From the NCBI RefSeq assembly GCF_012726295.1, contig NZ_JABAOB010000009.1, positions 1-64,000 on the forward strand: DNA of 64,000 bases, in the 5' to 3' direction. Below the pieces are notes generated by a model. That model was not told the origin of the DNA. It saw only the letters and a list, made by a program, of their open reading frames with translations, and made no database searches. This DNA is from Chitinophaga sp. Ak27. Its GTDB lineage: Bacteria > Bacteroidota > Bacteroidia > Chitinophagales > Chitinophagaceae. Positions 16,291 to 26,277 of the stretch are shown here, piece after piece. The position numbers and the translations under genes were made by a program. How positions within the stretch are numbered: position 1 is the stretch's first letter; each line of letters begins with the position of its first letter.

Positions 16291-16310
16291 CGGTAGCAGG
16301 AATACTACCG
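16291..16310 (-). terminator. Possible hairpin after the large lyase-like gene
   Basis: CGGTAG (16291-16296) pairs with CTACCG (16305-16310) around an eight-base loop in the 176-bp gap behind the stop codon at 16350. No clear T-tract follows, so it may be a weak terminator or a processing site that separates the esterase from the genes upstream. Confidence 0.3.
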
Positions 16311-16349
16311 CCCCGTCCCGGAATAAGTGTTATACTATTTGTAATTGAA

Positions 16350-19300
16350 CTAGCGTTTCACAAACGTTTTGGTAATGATCATCCCCCGGTTCTTGATCTG
16401 TATATAGTACAGGCCTGCCGCTAATCCGCGAACCGGAATAGCCTGGGATATGCCGGTTGCCGTCAGATTTTTCACCAGCACCCCGTTTTGATTGTACATC
16501 ATGATGGCAGATCCCGCTTCAATCCCGGTTAACTGTATGTTTAATACATCGGCAACAGGGTTGGGATAAATAATTACATTTTCTTTCGGTGTCTCCACGA
16601 ATACTTTTTTGCTAATGGTCCAGCCAGCGGCTGCTGCACAATCACCCAGTTTGTCGCCGTGATTCAAATGATCTTTTACATCTTCGGATGAAATACAGAT
16701 CATTTTGTTGTTATGGCATACCATTACCTTATCGCTATAGTTACCACAACGTACATCTGATGTAATAATAACAATAGCGGCCGTTGAAGCACATCCTTTG
16801 CCATCGGTGGCAACAACGGTATACGTTCCTGCTGTATTTACGCTGATGGATGGGGTGGTTTGCCCGCTGTTCCACTGGTAACTATAAGGTGCAGTGCCGC
16901 CAGTAATGTTTGCTGTTACAAGCAAGGAGGCAGGTCCATAACCGGTGTAAATGGTGTTTTTTACACCTGCTGCTGCATTTATGGTATATACATCCGGGAT
17001 GTTTAACTGCAGTGCTGTATTTACTGTTACGGTAGTTGCAGCGATATTTACATTGCCATGAGTGTCGGTTACCGTCCAGGTAATGGTTGACTGACCAATG
17101 TTGAATGAGCCACTTGCATTTATCCCGGAGCCGTTTCGTATAGTTGCTCCGCTTATATTGTACGTAATTGAGGCAATACCGCAGTTGTCTGACGCAACCA
17201 GCAACGGGATGTTATAAGAATCATTATTGTCATAGCAGAAAAATTGCGCCGGAGGTGCATCTACAATTGGTTTCAATGTGTCGGTAACTGTTATTTTCGC
17301 TGTTGCCGTACCTGAATGTCCATCTGCATCCGTTGCGCTAAGTGTTACAGTGACTGTCGAGTCAATATCAGCGCAGGTGAAATTACTCTTATTTAACCTT
17401 AATACCAATGCCCCGGAATAACTTACAGAACCATCATCTACTTGTTGAGGCGTAATGGATGCATTTCCATTTGCGTTGATCGGTGCGTTAATACTTTTTG
17501 CCTTTACAGCCGGTGGTATATATACAATAAGTTGGCGCGAAACGGGTGGAGCTGCCTTGTACATACTATCTCCGGCTTGTGTGGCGGTAACAACGGTAAT
17601 GCCTTTGCCAGCGACATGTACCATCCCATTTACAATAGTGGCTACATTTTCATCTGAACTCCGGTAGGTAACGGGCAAGCCGGATGATGCCATTGCGCCG
17701 GCATTAAAGTCATTATCTCCAGCTTGTTTTTGTGATAGGGGAGCAAAGCCGATGGTTTGATTTTTTTTCATGCCTTCTGCAATCTCCGCATCGCTTAAAG
17801 CACGCTTGTAAATCTTAAATTCGTCAATAGCGCCGTTGAAGATCGGATCCGAAAATTGAGATTTGCCCAGGTAGTTTAAAGCGGTGCCGGTAGATGTACC
17901 TGTAGGGGTAAGCTGGGAAGGCCTGATATTAAGTGCCGAATTGCTCGACACCAGCACGCCATTTATATACAGCCGGGCGGTATCTCCCGATTGAGTAACA
18001 GCCAGGTGCACCCACGAATTTATTGGAAAGGTATAGGGAGCGCTGACGTTTAACTCTGTTCCCCCGTTTTTTATAGCATACCGGACTATTGAAGAGCTTA
18101 TGTTATTGACAGTAGTCGTTCCTGCCTGAACGGAAAGGAACATATATTGTGTGGTACTGTTACCAAAGTCAAATACCCGCATCCAGTTTGCCATTGCATC
18201 CATTTTTACCCAGGCAGAAACGGTAAAATCAGATAGGGAACTTACGATTCCGGCTGGGAGAGTAGCATAGGCGTTGGCCGTACCATTCAGCTTAAGTGCG
18301 TTCCCATCTTTTCCGGGCATACGGGTTGCAACGGCAGCCAAGGTACCGTGTGTTGCTCCCCAACTATCGATAGCGCGATCTCCACTTGTTTCATCAAACT
18401 TCAGGTAGGTCATCTGACCCACATTCGGTAAGGCCGCCACTTCCGGACTTAAGGCAGTACTATCTGTGGCTGCAACCATGTAGTAATAAGCCGTTCCGTT
18501 ATTCACGGTGGTGTCGGTGAACCTGGTGCTGGTTTGGCTGGCAATGGTGGTATAAGGTCCACCTGGTGTAGCCGAACGCTGTATATTATAAGTAGCATTG
18601 AAAATAGGACCCCATTCCAGGATGTTTTTAGCGTCGCCCGCCGCTACTGTCAGGTTTATAGGAATAGTCCCCACAGGCACGAAACGAAATGGGAAGCTAT
18701 ATGGAACCGGATCATTATCGCTTCCAACGATATATTGTATTTGCGCACCACTTATATACCAGTAGCCATTTCCGGCGGTTTGAGCTCTCTGGATCGCATA
18801 CGAGGTACCGTCAGCATAGATATTCATTGAATTCCATGCATCTGAGTAGGGCGTGACACTGCGGCCAAATTGTGCGCTTTCATTGATATAATTGCTGAAG
18901 GAGGTAGGGGCACTTAGACAAATAATTTTATACCTGCCATTGCCCTGCTTTGTAACGTTCCATATCTGAAGCAGGGGATCGGTATTCTCTATATCGAATG
19001 TAGGGGTGTTGGTGGTATTCCTGGTCCATAAGGAATCATTGGTGAGCGGCTTGAGATAGTAGTTGCCATCAGCAAGTGAATTGGTACCATAAAGCATAGA
19101 CGCTTTATACCGTTTGATGGCGCTTTCCAACACCGCCACATAGCTGCAAACCTCGATAACCGTTGATTGAGAATTATACAATGACTGCACGTAGGTAATG
19201 CTATCATTTAATTGCGCTTTGGCAGCTACCGGGAATTTACCCAGTTCATTTGTTGTGGTCACCATCGTGGTATCACGTAATTTAATAGCTTCGGCGAGCT

Positions 19301-21803
19301 TTTGGAGGTAAACAGAATCTATTTCTGCGCTCACGATGGGTTCTATCCTAAAGATCTGATTTGTTCCATCAAGCCATCTATTGAGGTTCATGGCCACGCC
19401 ATCTGCGGTATTTGAACCAGGGACTTCCAACGATTTCTGACTTGGTTTTCCAACAATGCTGAAAGTACCGTTACCCCGGTCTTTAATAGACCAGACCTGG
19501 GATTCATCTGTATTCGAATAGGTGCGCTGTTCGATCCCTGCGCCATTGGTTGTGGCATTACCCACTACATCCATGGCTTTTCCACTTAGCAGGTTAATTA
19601 CCTTGTAATCTATACCGGATAGGGGGCTTATCATCCAGTGCTGGTTACTTGAAAAAGAATATGTTTTTTGTCCCAGTAGCGCACTGTCGGCCAGCGAACT
19701 GTTTTTAACCTCCACTGCTTTGCCGCTATGCGTTGCAATAATACGGTACAAACCATTTAGTGTTTGTGGTACGTATGGCGCTTTGGGAGTGGCGGCATCA
19801 GCAGGAGAATCCGCACTTGTTCCGGCAGCATTTACGGCGCAGACCTTGTAGTAGTAGGATTGCCCGTTTGCCGCCTGGGTGTCCATAAAGCTATTCCCGG
19901 AAAGGTTAGATGCAATTGCCAGGTATGTACCATTTTCTGAGGTGGCCCGTTTAACCGTATAACTCTCTGCACCAAACGATGAAAGCCATCGAACCTGGAC
20001 CTGGTTATTTCCCGCATATGCATATGTAGAGTGTGGAGCTTCGGGTGCGATAAGAATGCCTCCCTGTCCTCCGGTAACGCTCACATTACTGAAAGTAGCT
20101 GTATCTAAAACGCCATTGGCGTTGGAGCAAACTGCCAGGCCTATATATGCTTTGCCATTGAAGCTGGCAAACCTTCCCTGAACTTCCGAAGCCCAGCTTG
20201 TGCCATCTGGCGAATAGTACATCACGATTACGTCTCCTATTCTTTCAATCTTTACCCAATAAGCATCCTGGGGGATAGTCCTTTCGGCTTTTTCCCAATT
20301 GGATCCGCCTCGGACCTCTGTCCATCCATGCATAAATGCTTCAGCCCTTTTTCCTGTTTTAATTGCGATCCATGCCCTTTGCGCTGAGGTAGCTGTCAAA
20401 TCAGAGCGAATCATTAGTCCTGCTCTTGCATTAAGCGCACTTGTTCCAACTGTTTCCACTTTGGCGATAATAGAACAGTTGCCGGTCACTTCCTTGTAAA
20501 CGAAGTGAAAACCATCGGCGGCATGCGTTAGTATATCGGTTCCACTTCCATTTATTGTCCAGACATTATTGTTGAAAGAGCTGCTTCCTGCGGGGGAAGC
20601 GGTTCCGATATCCAGGTCTGTCAGGCCACCTGTTCCCACTTTGCCGGGAGTAGGAACAATTTCGGTTTGCGGGGGAACTGTAGCCGTGGAGTTGTCTTCC
20701 GACTTATAAAACCACGTATATACAGGATCAAATCGTCGTGGTATGTCCGTAAGCCGTTTTGATATGTAAGCGGGACTTAAATTTTTGCGTACAATATAAG
20801 CTCCGTGCAATAGGGTTAATCCCCATCTACCACCATCCCAAACGCCGGTTTGATCCGTTAAATAATACCAGTCGGTAGGGCCAAAAGGGACAAACCCGAT
20901 GGGTTCACCTGCATTTTTCCGGGAAAAATATTCTCCTGTAGCAAGAAGCCGGTTATCCAGTTCAGAATAGAGGTCAAAGCCCTGCTTCCACAAGACTTCT
21001 GCTGCAAAGGCGAGGGAGCTCCACATACCATGGGAATGGCCCTGATCTCTTCCACTTTCTCCATTTTGTCCGCTGGGCAGGGTATTTTTAAACCCGGTGG
21101 CGCCTATATATCTCATCAGGAAAATTACATGTGCTACTTTCTCGGGATCATCAGAGAAGGCGGCGATAGCCGCTCCTGCCGCTATGCTCAGAGTGCCTTT
21201 ATTGGCAGGTCCTAAAGCGTAGCCGGCAGAACCTGATGCTGGCCAGTATACGTTGTTAAAGAGATTTTGTACTGCCGTTGTATTGGCTAGAGTCCAGCCA
21301 CCCCAGGTTCCCCGGAGGATGGAGGCGGCGCCGCCGTATGCATAGGCGAAATCACCTAAGTCAAGGTTTGCTTCCTGCCCAACAAATTGCGTTTGGGTAT
21401 TTGCCCATGCCAGTAAAATATCCCGCGATTTTATGGCATAAGCATCATTGCCTGTGAAATACCACATCAGGGAGAGGTTAAATGCAGCGCTCATATCGCT
21501 CATCCATTGGTTACGATTGATGTGGGGATTACGGCTAACCGAGGCAAAAGGCCCTTGCATCTGGTAGGTCAATTGAGACTTTCCATCTGCGGCCATGATA
21601 TCGTATGCCTGTTTCCAGGGATAGTCTCCGGCCTGCACATGAGCTTTCAAAATACTGAGGTCAGAGCTGGAAAGCGGAATACCAGGGTGTACAAAGGTTT
21701 GTGCCCTGGCATTTGAGGAAAGTAAGAAGATAAAGATTGCTGCCCAAAGGCAGTTGAACTTTCTGGTCTTTGGTATAGTACCAGGGGTAGAAAAATTCGT
21801 CAT
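16350..21803 (-). CDS. Giant multimodular alginate-lyase-superfamily protein, T9SS-exported
   Basis: An 1817-residue exoprotein. After a signal peptide (ending SSNARAQ), residues about 36-370 form an alginate_lyase (alpha/alpha toroid) domain with FVHPGIPLSSSDL, ESGRDQGHSHGMW and a YFSRKNAG segment; such domains occur in PL5, PL38 and related families. Then follow a concanavalin-like module (about 400-583), FN3 (about 590-680), a ricin-type lectin (about 690-830), a second trefoil-like part (about 900-1045), FN3, LamG (about 1130-1335), an Ig-like segment, HYR (about 1500-1590), an SprB-like repeat and a T9SS sorting domain (about 1740-1817, IIYPNPVADVL). It likely cleaves a uronic-acid-containing glycan while held to it by several binding modules. 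The exact substrate is uncertain. It is expressed in the GH95-led leftward arm. Confidence 0.8.
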   Translation of the reverse strand: MTNFSTPGTIPKTRKFNCLWAAIFIFLLSSNARAQTFVHPGIPLSSSDLSILKAHVQAGDYPWKQAYDIMAADGKSQLTYQMQGPFASVSRNPHINRNQWMSDMSAAFNLSLMWYFTGNDAYAIKSRDILLAWANTQTQFVGQEANLDLGDFAYAYGGAASILRGTWGGWTLANTTAVQNLFNNVYWPASGSAGYALGPANKGTLSIAAGAAIAAFSDDPEKVAHVIFLMRYIGATGFKNTLPSGQNGESGRDQGHSHGMWSSLAFAAEVLWKQGFDLYSELDNRLLATGEYFSRKNAGEPIGFVPFGPTDWYYLTDQTGVWDGGRWGLTLLHGAYIVRKNLSPAYISKRLTDIPRRFDPVYTWFYKSEDNSTATVPPQTEIVPTPGKVGTGGLTDLDIGTASPAGSSSFNNNVWTINGSGTDILTHAADGFHFVYKEVTGNCSIIAKVETVGTSALNARAGLMIRSDLTATSAQRAWIAIKTGKRAEAFMHGWTEVRGGSNWEKAERTIPQDAYWVKIERIGDVIVMYYSPDGTSWASEVQGRFASFNGKAYIGLAVCSNANGVLDTATFSNVSVTGGQGGILIAPEAPHSTYAYAGNNQVQVRWLSSFGAESYTVKRATSENGTYLAIASNLSGNSFMDTQAANGQSYYYKVCAVNAAGTSADSPADAATPKAPYVPQTLNGLYRIIATHSGKAVEVKNSSLADSALLGQKTYSFSSNQHWMISPLSGIDYKVINLLSGKAMDVVGNATTNGAGIEQRTYSNTDESQVWSIKDRGNGTFSIVGKPSQKSLEVPGSNTADGVAMNLNRWLDGTNQIFRIEPIVSAEIDSVYLQKLAEAIKLRDTTMVTTTNELGKFPVAAKAQLNDSITYVQSLYNSQSTVIEVCSYVAVLESAIKRYKASMLYGTNSLADGNYYLKPLTNDSLWTRNTTNTPTFDIENTDPLLQIWNVTKQGNGRYKIICLSAPTSFSNYINESAQFGRSVTPYSDAWNSMNIYADGTSYAIQRAQTAGNGYWYISGAQIQYIVGSDNDPVPYSFPFRFVPVGTIPINLTVAAGDAKNILEWGPIFNATYNIQRSATPGGPYTTIASQTSTRFTDTTVNNGTAYYYMVAATDSTALSPEVAALPNVGQMTYLKFDETSGDRAIDSWGATHGTLAAVATRMPGKDGNALKLNGTANAYATLPAGIVSSLSDFTVSAWVKMDAMANWMRVFDFGNSTTQYMFLSVQAGTTTVNNISSSIVRYAIKNGGTELNVSAPYTFPINSWVHLAVTQSGDTARLYINGVLVSSNSALNIRPSQLTPTGTSTGTALNYLGKSQFSDPIFNGAIDEFKIYKRALSDAEIAEGMKKNQTIGFAPLSQKQAGDNDFNAGAMASSGLPVTYRSSDENVATIVNGMVHVAGKGITVVTATQAGDSMYKAAPPVSRQLIVYIPPAVKAKSINAPINANGNASITPQQVDDGSVSYSGALVLRLNKSNFTCADIDSTVTVTLSATDADGHSGTATAKITVTDTLKPIVDAPPAQFFCYDNNDSYNIPLLVASDNCGIASITYNISGATIRNGSGINASGSFNIGQSTITWTVTDTHGNVNIAATTVTVNTALQLNIPDVYTINAAAGVKNTIYTGYGPASLLVTANITGGTAPYSYQWNSGQTTPSISVNTAGTYTVVATDGKGCASTAAIVIITSDVRCGNYSDKVMVCHNNKMICISSEDVKDHLNHGDKLGDCAAAAGWTISKKVFVETPKENVIIYPNPVADVLNIQLTGIEAGSAIMMYNQNGVLVKNLTATGISQAIPVRGLAAGLYYIQIKNRGMIITKTFVKR

Positions 21804-21886
21804 AGGGTCTATTTTGTGAGGGTTAAAAAATATGTATCATTAGAAAAATTCTGAAAAATACCATCTTATGCCTGCCGGCTTGTCAT

Positions 21887-23914
21887 TCATCTGCCGAGTG
21901 GCAGCCTCCCCGCTACTGTTACACTATCGAATGTGGCGGTGTTTAAATTGGAACTGTTGGAAGAAACAGCCAGTCCAACATAATAAGTGTTTGTCATTGA
22001 AACTGTAACCGGAGTACCCACGGCAAACCATGTTTCCCCATCGGTAGACTGGTAGGCAGTGACGGTGTTGCCAGCTTTTTGTAAACGGAACCAGGTAGGG
22101 GTGCGGGTGTATGCATTACCAGTTTGAAAGCTCATAGAACCGCCGGTGGAAGTACGGCTTCCAAATCTTGCTTCACGAATACCTCCATCTCCTGATGTCA
22201 TACTAAAAGCGATGGCGTTGGGAGCGAGCGACTCCCGGATCATGATGCCTGATTTTTGTGAACCACCGCCAGTCCAGGTACTTGCTGCCATCCGCGCTGA
22301 GATCGTCGCATCGCCCGTTATGCTTTTATACACATAGCTCAAACCATCTGCGGAGGCGCCAATACCTGTTCCGGTGCCACTTACTACAAATGTGCCGTTA
22401 CTCACATTTGCATATCCTGCCGTGCCTGTGGGGGCAACCGTTCCAATATCCTGTTTTATCCAGCCGGCAGGTAATGGACCGGTAGCCAGCGGCGTTGCAT
22501 TTACCGCGGAAGAATTGGCGCTTGTTCCTGCCTGGTTAATGGCAGATACAACATAGTAATACCTGGTGCCGTTAATCACGCCAGTGTCTTCATATACAGG
22601 TGAAATTCCTTTGAAGGTGGCAATCGTCGTATAGGGGCCAGCGCTTGTTGTGGCACGTAATACGTTATACCCGTTTGCTGTAGCAACAGGTAGCCATTTT
22701 AACCATACTTTTCTTACACTTGCCGTTGCTTGCAGGCGGGTGGGTATGGACGGAGCAGGGGAAGGGGGATAAGGTGAAGCACTTGCATTTAAAGTATAAC
22801 ACAAGGTACCAAATCCAAGGTTGTCGTCATGCTCAAAACCTTCCGGGCGGTTGATTGCTGCCATCGCTTTTACATAAGGGGCGATTAGCCCTTTTCTAAC
22901 CACATAGTGGTTATAGATCATTTCCCAGATAGGGCGTTGTAACCTGCCACGGCCAAAGCTGTTTTGTTCTGATGCCCAAAAGTTCAGCACGTTATCACAG
23001 TTGTTATACGTTGTGTAGGGAACATCTTTCCATAGATTGTATCTGGCAATGTATTCGGCGCCCGCCAGCAGGCGGTTATTATCATATCCGTACATATCCT
23101 GACCCTGGTTCCAGGCTATCTGGCAAAAGCTGGCGAGCATACCTACGCCTAACAGTGCATGCTCCTGATCACGGCCAGTCTCCTGCCACTGGCCCAGTCC
23201 GCCGGGATATAGAAAAGGGACTGCTTTGGCAATGTTGCCATTGCCCGCTCCGGATTTAAAGTAAGTGATGGCCTCATTGAATTTGGCGGTATCATCGCAT
23301 AATACACCAATGCTCAAAACGGCAGTGATATTACAGATGTCCCAGTTAGCCCAGTAGTGGCTGATGCAGGCGTTGTTATGACGGCTCAAAAAATCATGAC
23401 AGTTCGGGTACAGGTAGGTTGTCATCATGTTTTTAAATTGATTGAAATCTGCCGGCGACCAATTAGGATAAAGGCGCAGTATCTCTCCTGCCACGGCAAA
23501 TTCATAAGTTGCTATTCCCATTAACCCCGGAATGTCCTGGCCAGTTGGCACCTGGTTTACGGCGTAGGCCCATGCATTCAAAATTTTCCGCGAGCAGGCT
23601 GCATAGGAAGTATCCCCGGAGATATACCAGCGAAGCGCATTAAGGTAAGCAGCAACGGCGTCGGCGGAAGCCCGCTGGCGGCTAACACCCATGTTGGCGC
23701 GTGCTGCTGCTATATACGTGTTTTGTGCTTTCGGGTGTGCAATTAATGCGTTCCAGCTATCAATCCAGGGATGGACTCCAGCCGCCACCTGGGTTTTCAT
23801 CCTGTCCAGGTCAGTTTGCGTATGCAGGCCGCCGGGATGTACAAAGGATTGCGCAGCTGTGGTGATACTGGAAAAGAATAATAGAAAGATGGACAGGTAT
23901 TTCAATTTATTCAT
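21887..23914 (-). CDS. Alginate-lyase-superfamily protein with FN3 and ConA-like module
   Basis: A 675-residue secreted protein with a signal peptide (MNKLKYLSIFLLFFSSITTAAQ). The lyase-like domain (about 25-375) opens FVHPGGLHTQTDLDRMKTQV and includes QETGRDQEHALLGVGML and YDNNRLLAGAEYIARYN. An FN3 domain (about 395-480) and a concanavalin-like module (about 487-675, SGIMIRES) follow. Unlike its 1817-residue neighbour, it has no T9SS sorting domain. It is paralogous to the neighbour 83 bp downstream and to the gene at 51164. The conserved ETGRDQ-H motif supports the same fold and probably a beta-elimination or related reaction on uronan chains; substrate unknown. Confidence 0.8.
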   Translation of the reverse strand: MNKLKYLSIFLLFFSSITTAAQSFVHPGGLHTQTDLDRMKTQVAAGVHPWIDSWNALIAHPKAQNTYIAAARANMGVSRQRASADAVAAYLNALRWYISGDTSYAACSRKILNAWAYAVNQVPTGQDIPGLMGIATYEFAVAGEILRLYPNWSPADFNQFKNMMTTYLYPNCHDFLSRHNNACISHYWANWDICNITAVLSIGVLCDDTAKFNEAITYFKSGAGNGNIAKAVPFLYPGGLGQWQETGRDQEHALLGVGMLASFCQIAWNQGQDMYGYDNNRLLAGAEYIARYNLWKDVPYTTYNNCDNVLNFWASEQNSFGRGRLQRPIWEMIYNHYVVRKGLIAPYVKAMAAINRPEGFEHDDNLGFGTLCYTLNASASPYPPSPAPSIPTRLQATASVRKVWLKWLPVATANGYNVLRATTSAGPYTTIATFKGISPVYEDTGVINGTRYYYVVSAINQAGTSANSSAVNATPLATGPLPAGWIKQDIGTVAPTGTAGYANVSNGTFVVSGTGTGIGASADGLSYVYKSITGDATISARMAASTWTGGGSQKSGIMIRESLAPNAIAFSMTSGDGGIREARFGSRTSTGGSMSFQTGNAYTRTPTWFRLQKAGNTVTAYQSTDGETWFAVGTPVTVSMTNTYYVGLAVSSNSSNLNTATFDSVTVAGRLPLGR

Positions 23915-23972
23915 GGTAAGATTTGTTTTATTATTTGTTATTAGATGGGTCGTCGTTTTTAAATGAGCAGGT

Positions 23973-24461
23973 TTATTGTTTTGTTGCCGTCAACTGCCCC
24001 CTGATGATGCCGTTGGGATATTTTTTTGTATTGATGGTAAAGTAGTAGGCTCCTGCGAGGAAGCTTTTCTTTTCGCTCATAGTAAAGCCATCTAAACCAG
24101 CTAAACCGAAGTTGGCATTTGCTTCATTGTTTGTGCTGACGAAGGGCAAAGAACGTACTAAGGCGCCATTTTCTTTTGCCCCGGCAGGGCCGTAGAAATT
24201 TACTGAGGTGATGGTATCCTTATTTGTTCGCCACAAGTCGGTCCACGACAAGGTGAAGGTCAGGATGTTCAACTGCTCATCATAAAAGCCAGTGAACGTT
24301 CCACCGGAAGTCGTGTCAATGGCTGGCACCATTTGCTTACTGCTTGCAGTGGACGTAATCGTATATTGGTCGCCGTTAGCCCTTGTGAGTGTTCCCCCTT
24401 TTGTACAGCCAATAAGTGAAAGAGCGGTAGTAAAAATAAGTGCAGTTATAATGCTTCTCAT
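23973..24461 (-). CDS. CHRD-domain lipoprotein
   Basis: A 162-residue lipoprotein: MRSIITALIFTTALSLIGC ends in the lipidated cysteine 19. The mature part is a single CHRD-like domain (VPAIDTTSGGTFTGFYDEQ, then AGAYYFTINTKKYPNGIIRGQL), whose ending NGIIRGQL is the family hallmark. CHRD domains are small beta sandwiches of unclear role, found in secreted and surface proteins. It sits between the SusD gene (34 bp upstream) and the lyase-like gene (58 bp downstream) in one operon, in the place where surface glycan-binding proteins are often encoded. A glycan-binding role is a guess from position only. Confidence 0.75.
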   Translation of the reverse strand: MRSIITALIFTTALSLIGCTKGGTLTRANGDQYTITSTASSKQMVPAIDTTSGGTFTGFYDEQLNILTFTLSWTDLWRTNKDTITSVNFYGPAGAKENGALVRSLPFVSTNNEANANFGLAGLDGFTMSEKKSFLAGAYYFTINTKKYPNGIIRGQLTATKQ

Positions 24462-24495
24462 GATCTGAACATTAAAATTGGTTTAAACCTTTTTA

Positions 24496-26262
24496 TTAAT
24501 AACCGGGTGTTTGTCTTAAGGCAGGCGACTTTGTTAGTTCGCTCTGTGGTATAGGCCAGAAATACATTGCCTCCGTAAACACGTGCTTTCTTATAGGAAT
24601 GACACGGTAGGAAAATCTTCCATTCGCGGCCCTTGTAATCTCCATTCCGTGCGTTTCTGCATTTTCAGTCTGGGGCGCAATCTTCCAGCGACGGATATCC
24701 CAGAAACGGTGTTCTTCGAAAGCCAGTTCTATACGCCGCTCGTGCCGGATAGCTTCCCGCATTTCGTCTTTGGTCATTCCTGCTTTTAAACCATACAAGC
24801 CGTTTTCGCCCTCAATAATCCCTGCACGGCTGCGTATCATCTTTAGCCAGCTATATACTTCAGTGGTTGGACCGGCGTATTCGTTCGTTGCTTCGGCGGC
24901 ATTCAGCAGCACTTCTGCATAGCGCATTACCACCCATGGGCGATATAGTTCGCCCCCCCCGCCGTTGCACATCTTATACCTGAAATAACCGGTTATTGTG
25001 CCCGTAGAGGTATAAATGCCGTCAACGCTGGCGCTGGTAACTGCTGCATTCCCTGTTGGGATTACGCCTGTATAGGTATTGACTGGCTGGTCGCCGAAGG
25101 AGCCCATATTGCGGATAGCGCCATTATAATGGATCGTATAGGTAAGACGTGGATCCCTGTTCTTATACATATCGTTGCCGATGCCGGGATAACCAGAAGC
25201 CGGATCTGTTATCCGCCGTCCGTTGATCATATCAAATTCATCTACTAATTCCTGCGTTGGGAAATATTTGGTTCCTGTCCACCCGTTCATGCCTCCCCTG
25301 GAAGTAGGGTTGGCGCTGGCTTCAACATAAAAATTATTGCCGGTAGTCCAGGGCTGCCAGTAAACGAGTACATGCTCCGCCTGGGGCGTGTTTTGCAGGA
25401 ACAGTGTATAAAGTGGCGTAGCAGAGGCGGTATATAGACTATACACACCCAGGTCAATTACAGCTTTCGCAGCGTCGGCAGCTTGCTTCCAGCGTTCGGG
25501 ATCTGCACTGGAAAATGAGAGCAGGTTTTCAGGATCATTTCCTTTCGGCCCACTATTGAACAGTGGGCTGGCGGCATATAAAAGCATTCTTGCCTTTACT
25601 GCCAATGCAGCGCCTTTTGTCACCTTCAACTGATTTACATCTCCGAGGCGATAAGAGAGGGGAAGCGCTGCAGCGGCTGCATCCAGCTCATTAGTGATGT
25701 ATTTAATACAAGTCTCATAAGAGCTGCGTGCCACATCGATTTTTTCATTGTCGCTAAAAATTTTATCGCCAATCATTGGTATGCCACCGTAATGTTTTGT
25801 CAGTGTGAAGAGATACCATGCTCTTAAAAACCGTACCTGGCCTACCCAGTAATCTCTTGTTGCATCCGTTACGGGTATACTGTCTTTGTTCTTCAGAAAG
25901 ATGTTTGCCGACCTGATCATCCGGAAGGCAGTTGCCCACAGCCCGCCATCGGCATTGTTGGCATTGATACCGCCGCTTGAAATTCTATACGTGTAAAAAG
26001 TGGGGTCGGGGAGTGGTTCTGATTCATCGCAGGCCGCATCCAATCCTGTATTATTGAATCTCCTGGGGTTAAAAGATATTCCCAGGCTTGAGTAGAGGTT
26101 ATTAATTACGCCCAGTGACCTGGTACTATCCTGGAAGACCGATGTTTCATCGATCGCTGATAATTTTTTCTGATCCAGGAAATCTTTTTTGCAGGCGGTA
26201 AAGCAAGTAGCAGTTGTTAATCCTGCAAATAGGATACTCCCATATATTTTTTGTCTGGTCAT
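24496..26262 (-). CDS. SusD/RagB-family glycan-binding lipoprotein
   Basis: A 588-residue surface lipoprotein. The signal sequence ends TCFTAC with the lipid-carrying cysteine, followed by KKDFLDQKKLSAIDETSVF, typical of SusD. The tetratricopeptide-like part is seen in VGQVRFLRAWYLFTLTKHYGGIPMIG and AALAVKARMLLYAASPLFN. The C-terminal RagB/SusD part includes EAIRHERRIELAFEEHRFWDIRRWKI and ends LRQTPGY. It would form the lid on the SusC transporter whose gene ends 15 bp upstream. Its nearest relative in the window is the SusD at 29386-31164, which shares the ERRIELAFEE-RFWDIRRWKIA block. Confidence 0.92.
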   Translation of the reverse strand: MTRQKIYGSILFAGLTTATCFTACKKDFLDQKKLSAIDETSVFQDSTRSLGVINNLYSSLGISFNPRRFNNTGLDAACDESEPLPDPTFYTYRISSGGINANNADGGLWATAFRMIRSANIFLKNKDSIPVTDATRDYWVGQVRFLRAWYLFTLTKHYGGIPMIGDKIFSDNEKIDVARSSYETCIKYITNELDAAAAALPLSYRLGDVNQLKVTKGAALAVKARMLLYAASPLFNSGPKGNDPENLLSFSSADPERWKQAADAAKAVIDLGVYSLYTASATPLYTLFLQNTPQAEHVLVYWQPWTTGNNFYVEASANPTSRGGMNGWTGTKYFPTQELVDEFDMINGRRITDPASGYPGIGNDMYKNRDPRLTYTIHYNGAIRNMGSFGDQPVNTYTGVIPTGNAAVTSASVDGIYTSTGTITGYFRYKMCNGGGGELYRPWVVMRYAEVLLNAAEATNEYAGPTTEVYSWLKMIRSRAGIIEGENGLYGLKAGMTKDEMREAIRHERRIELAFEEHRFWDIRRWKIAPQTENAETHGMEITRAANGRFSYRVIPIRKHVFTEAMYFWPIPQSELTKSPALRQTPGY

Positions 26263-26277
26263 AGTGATTTTTTAACG

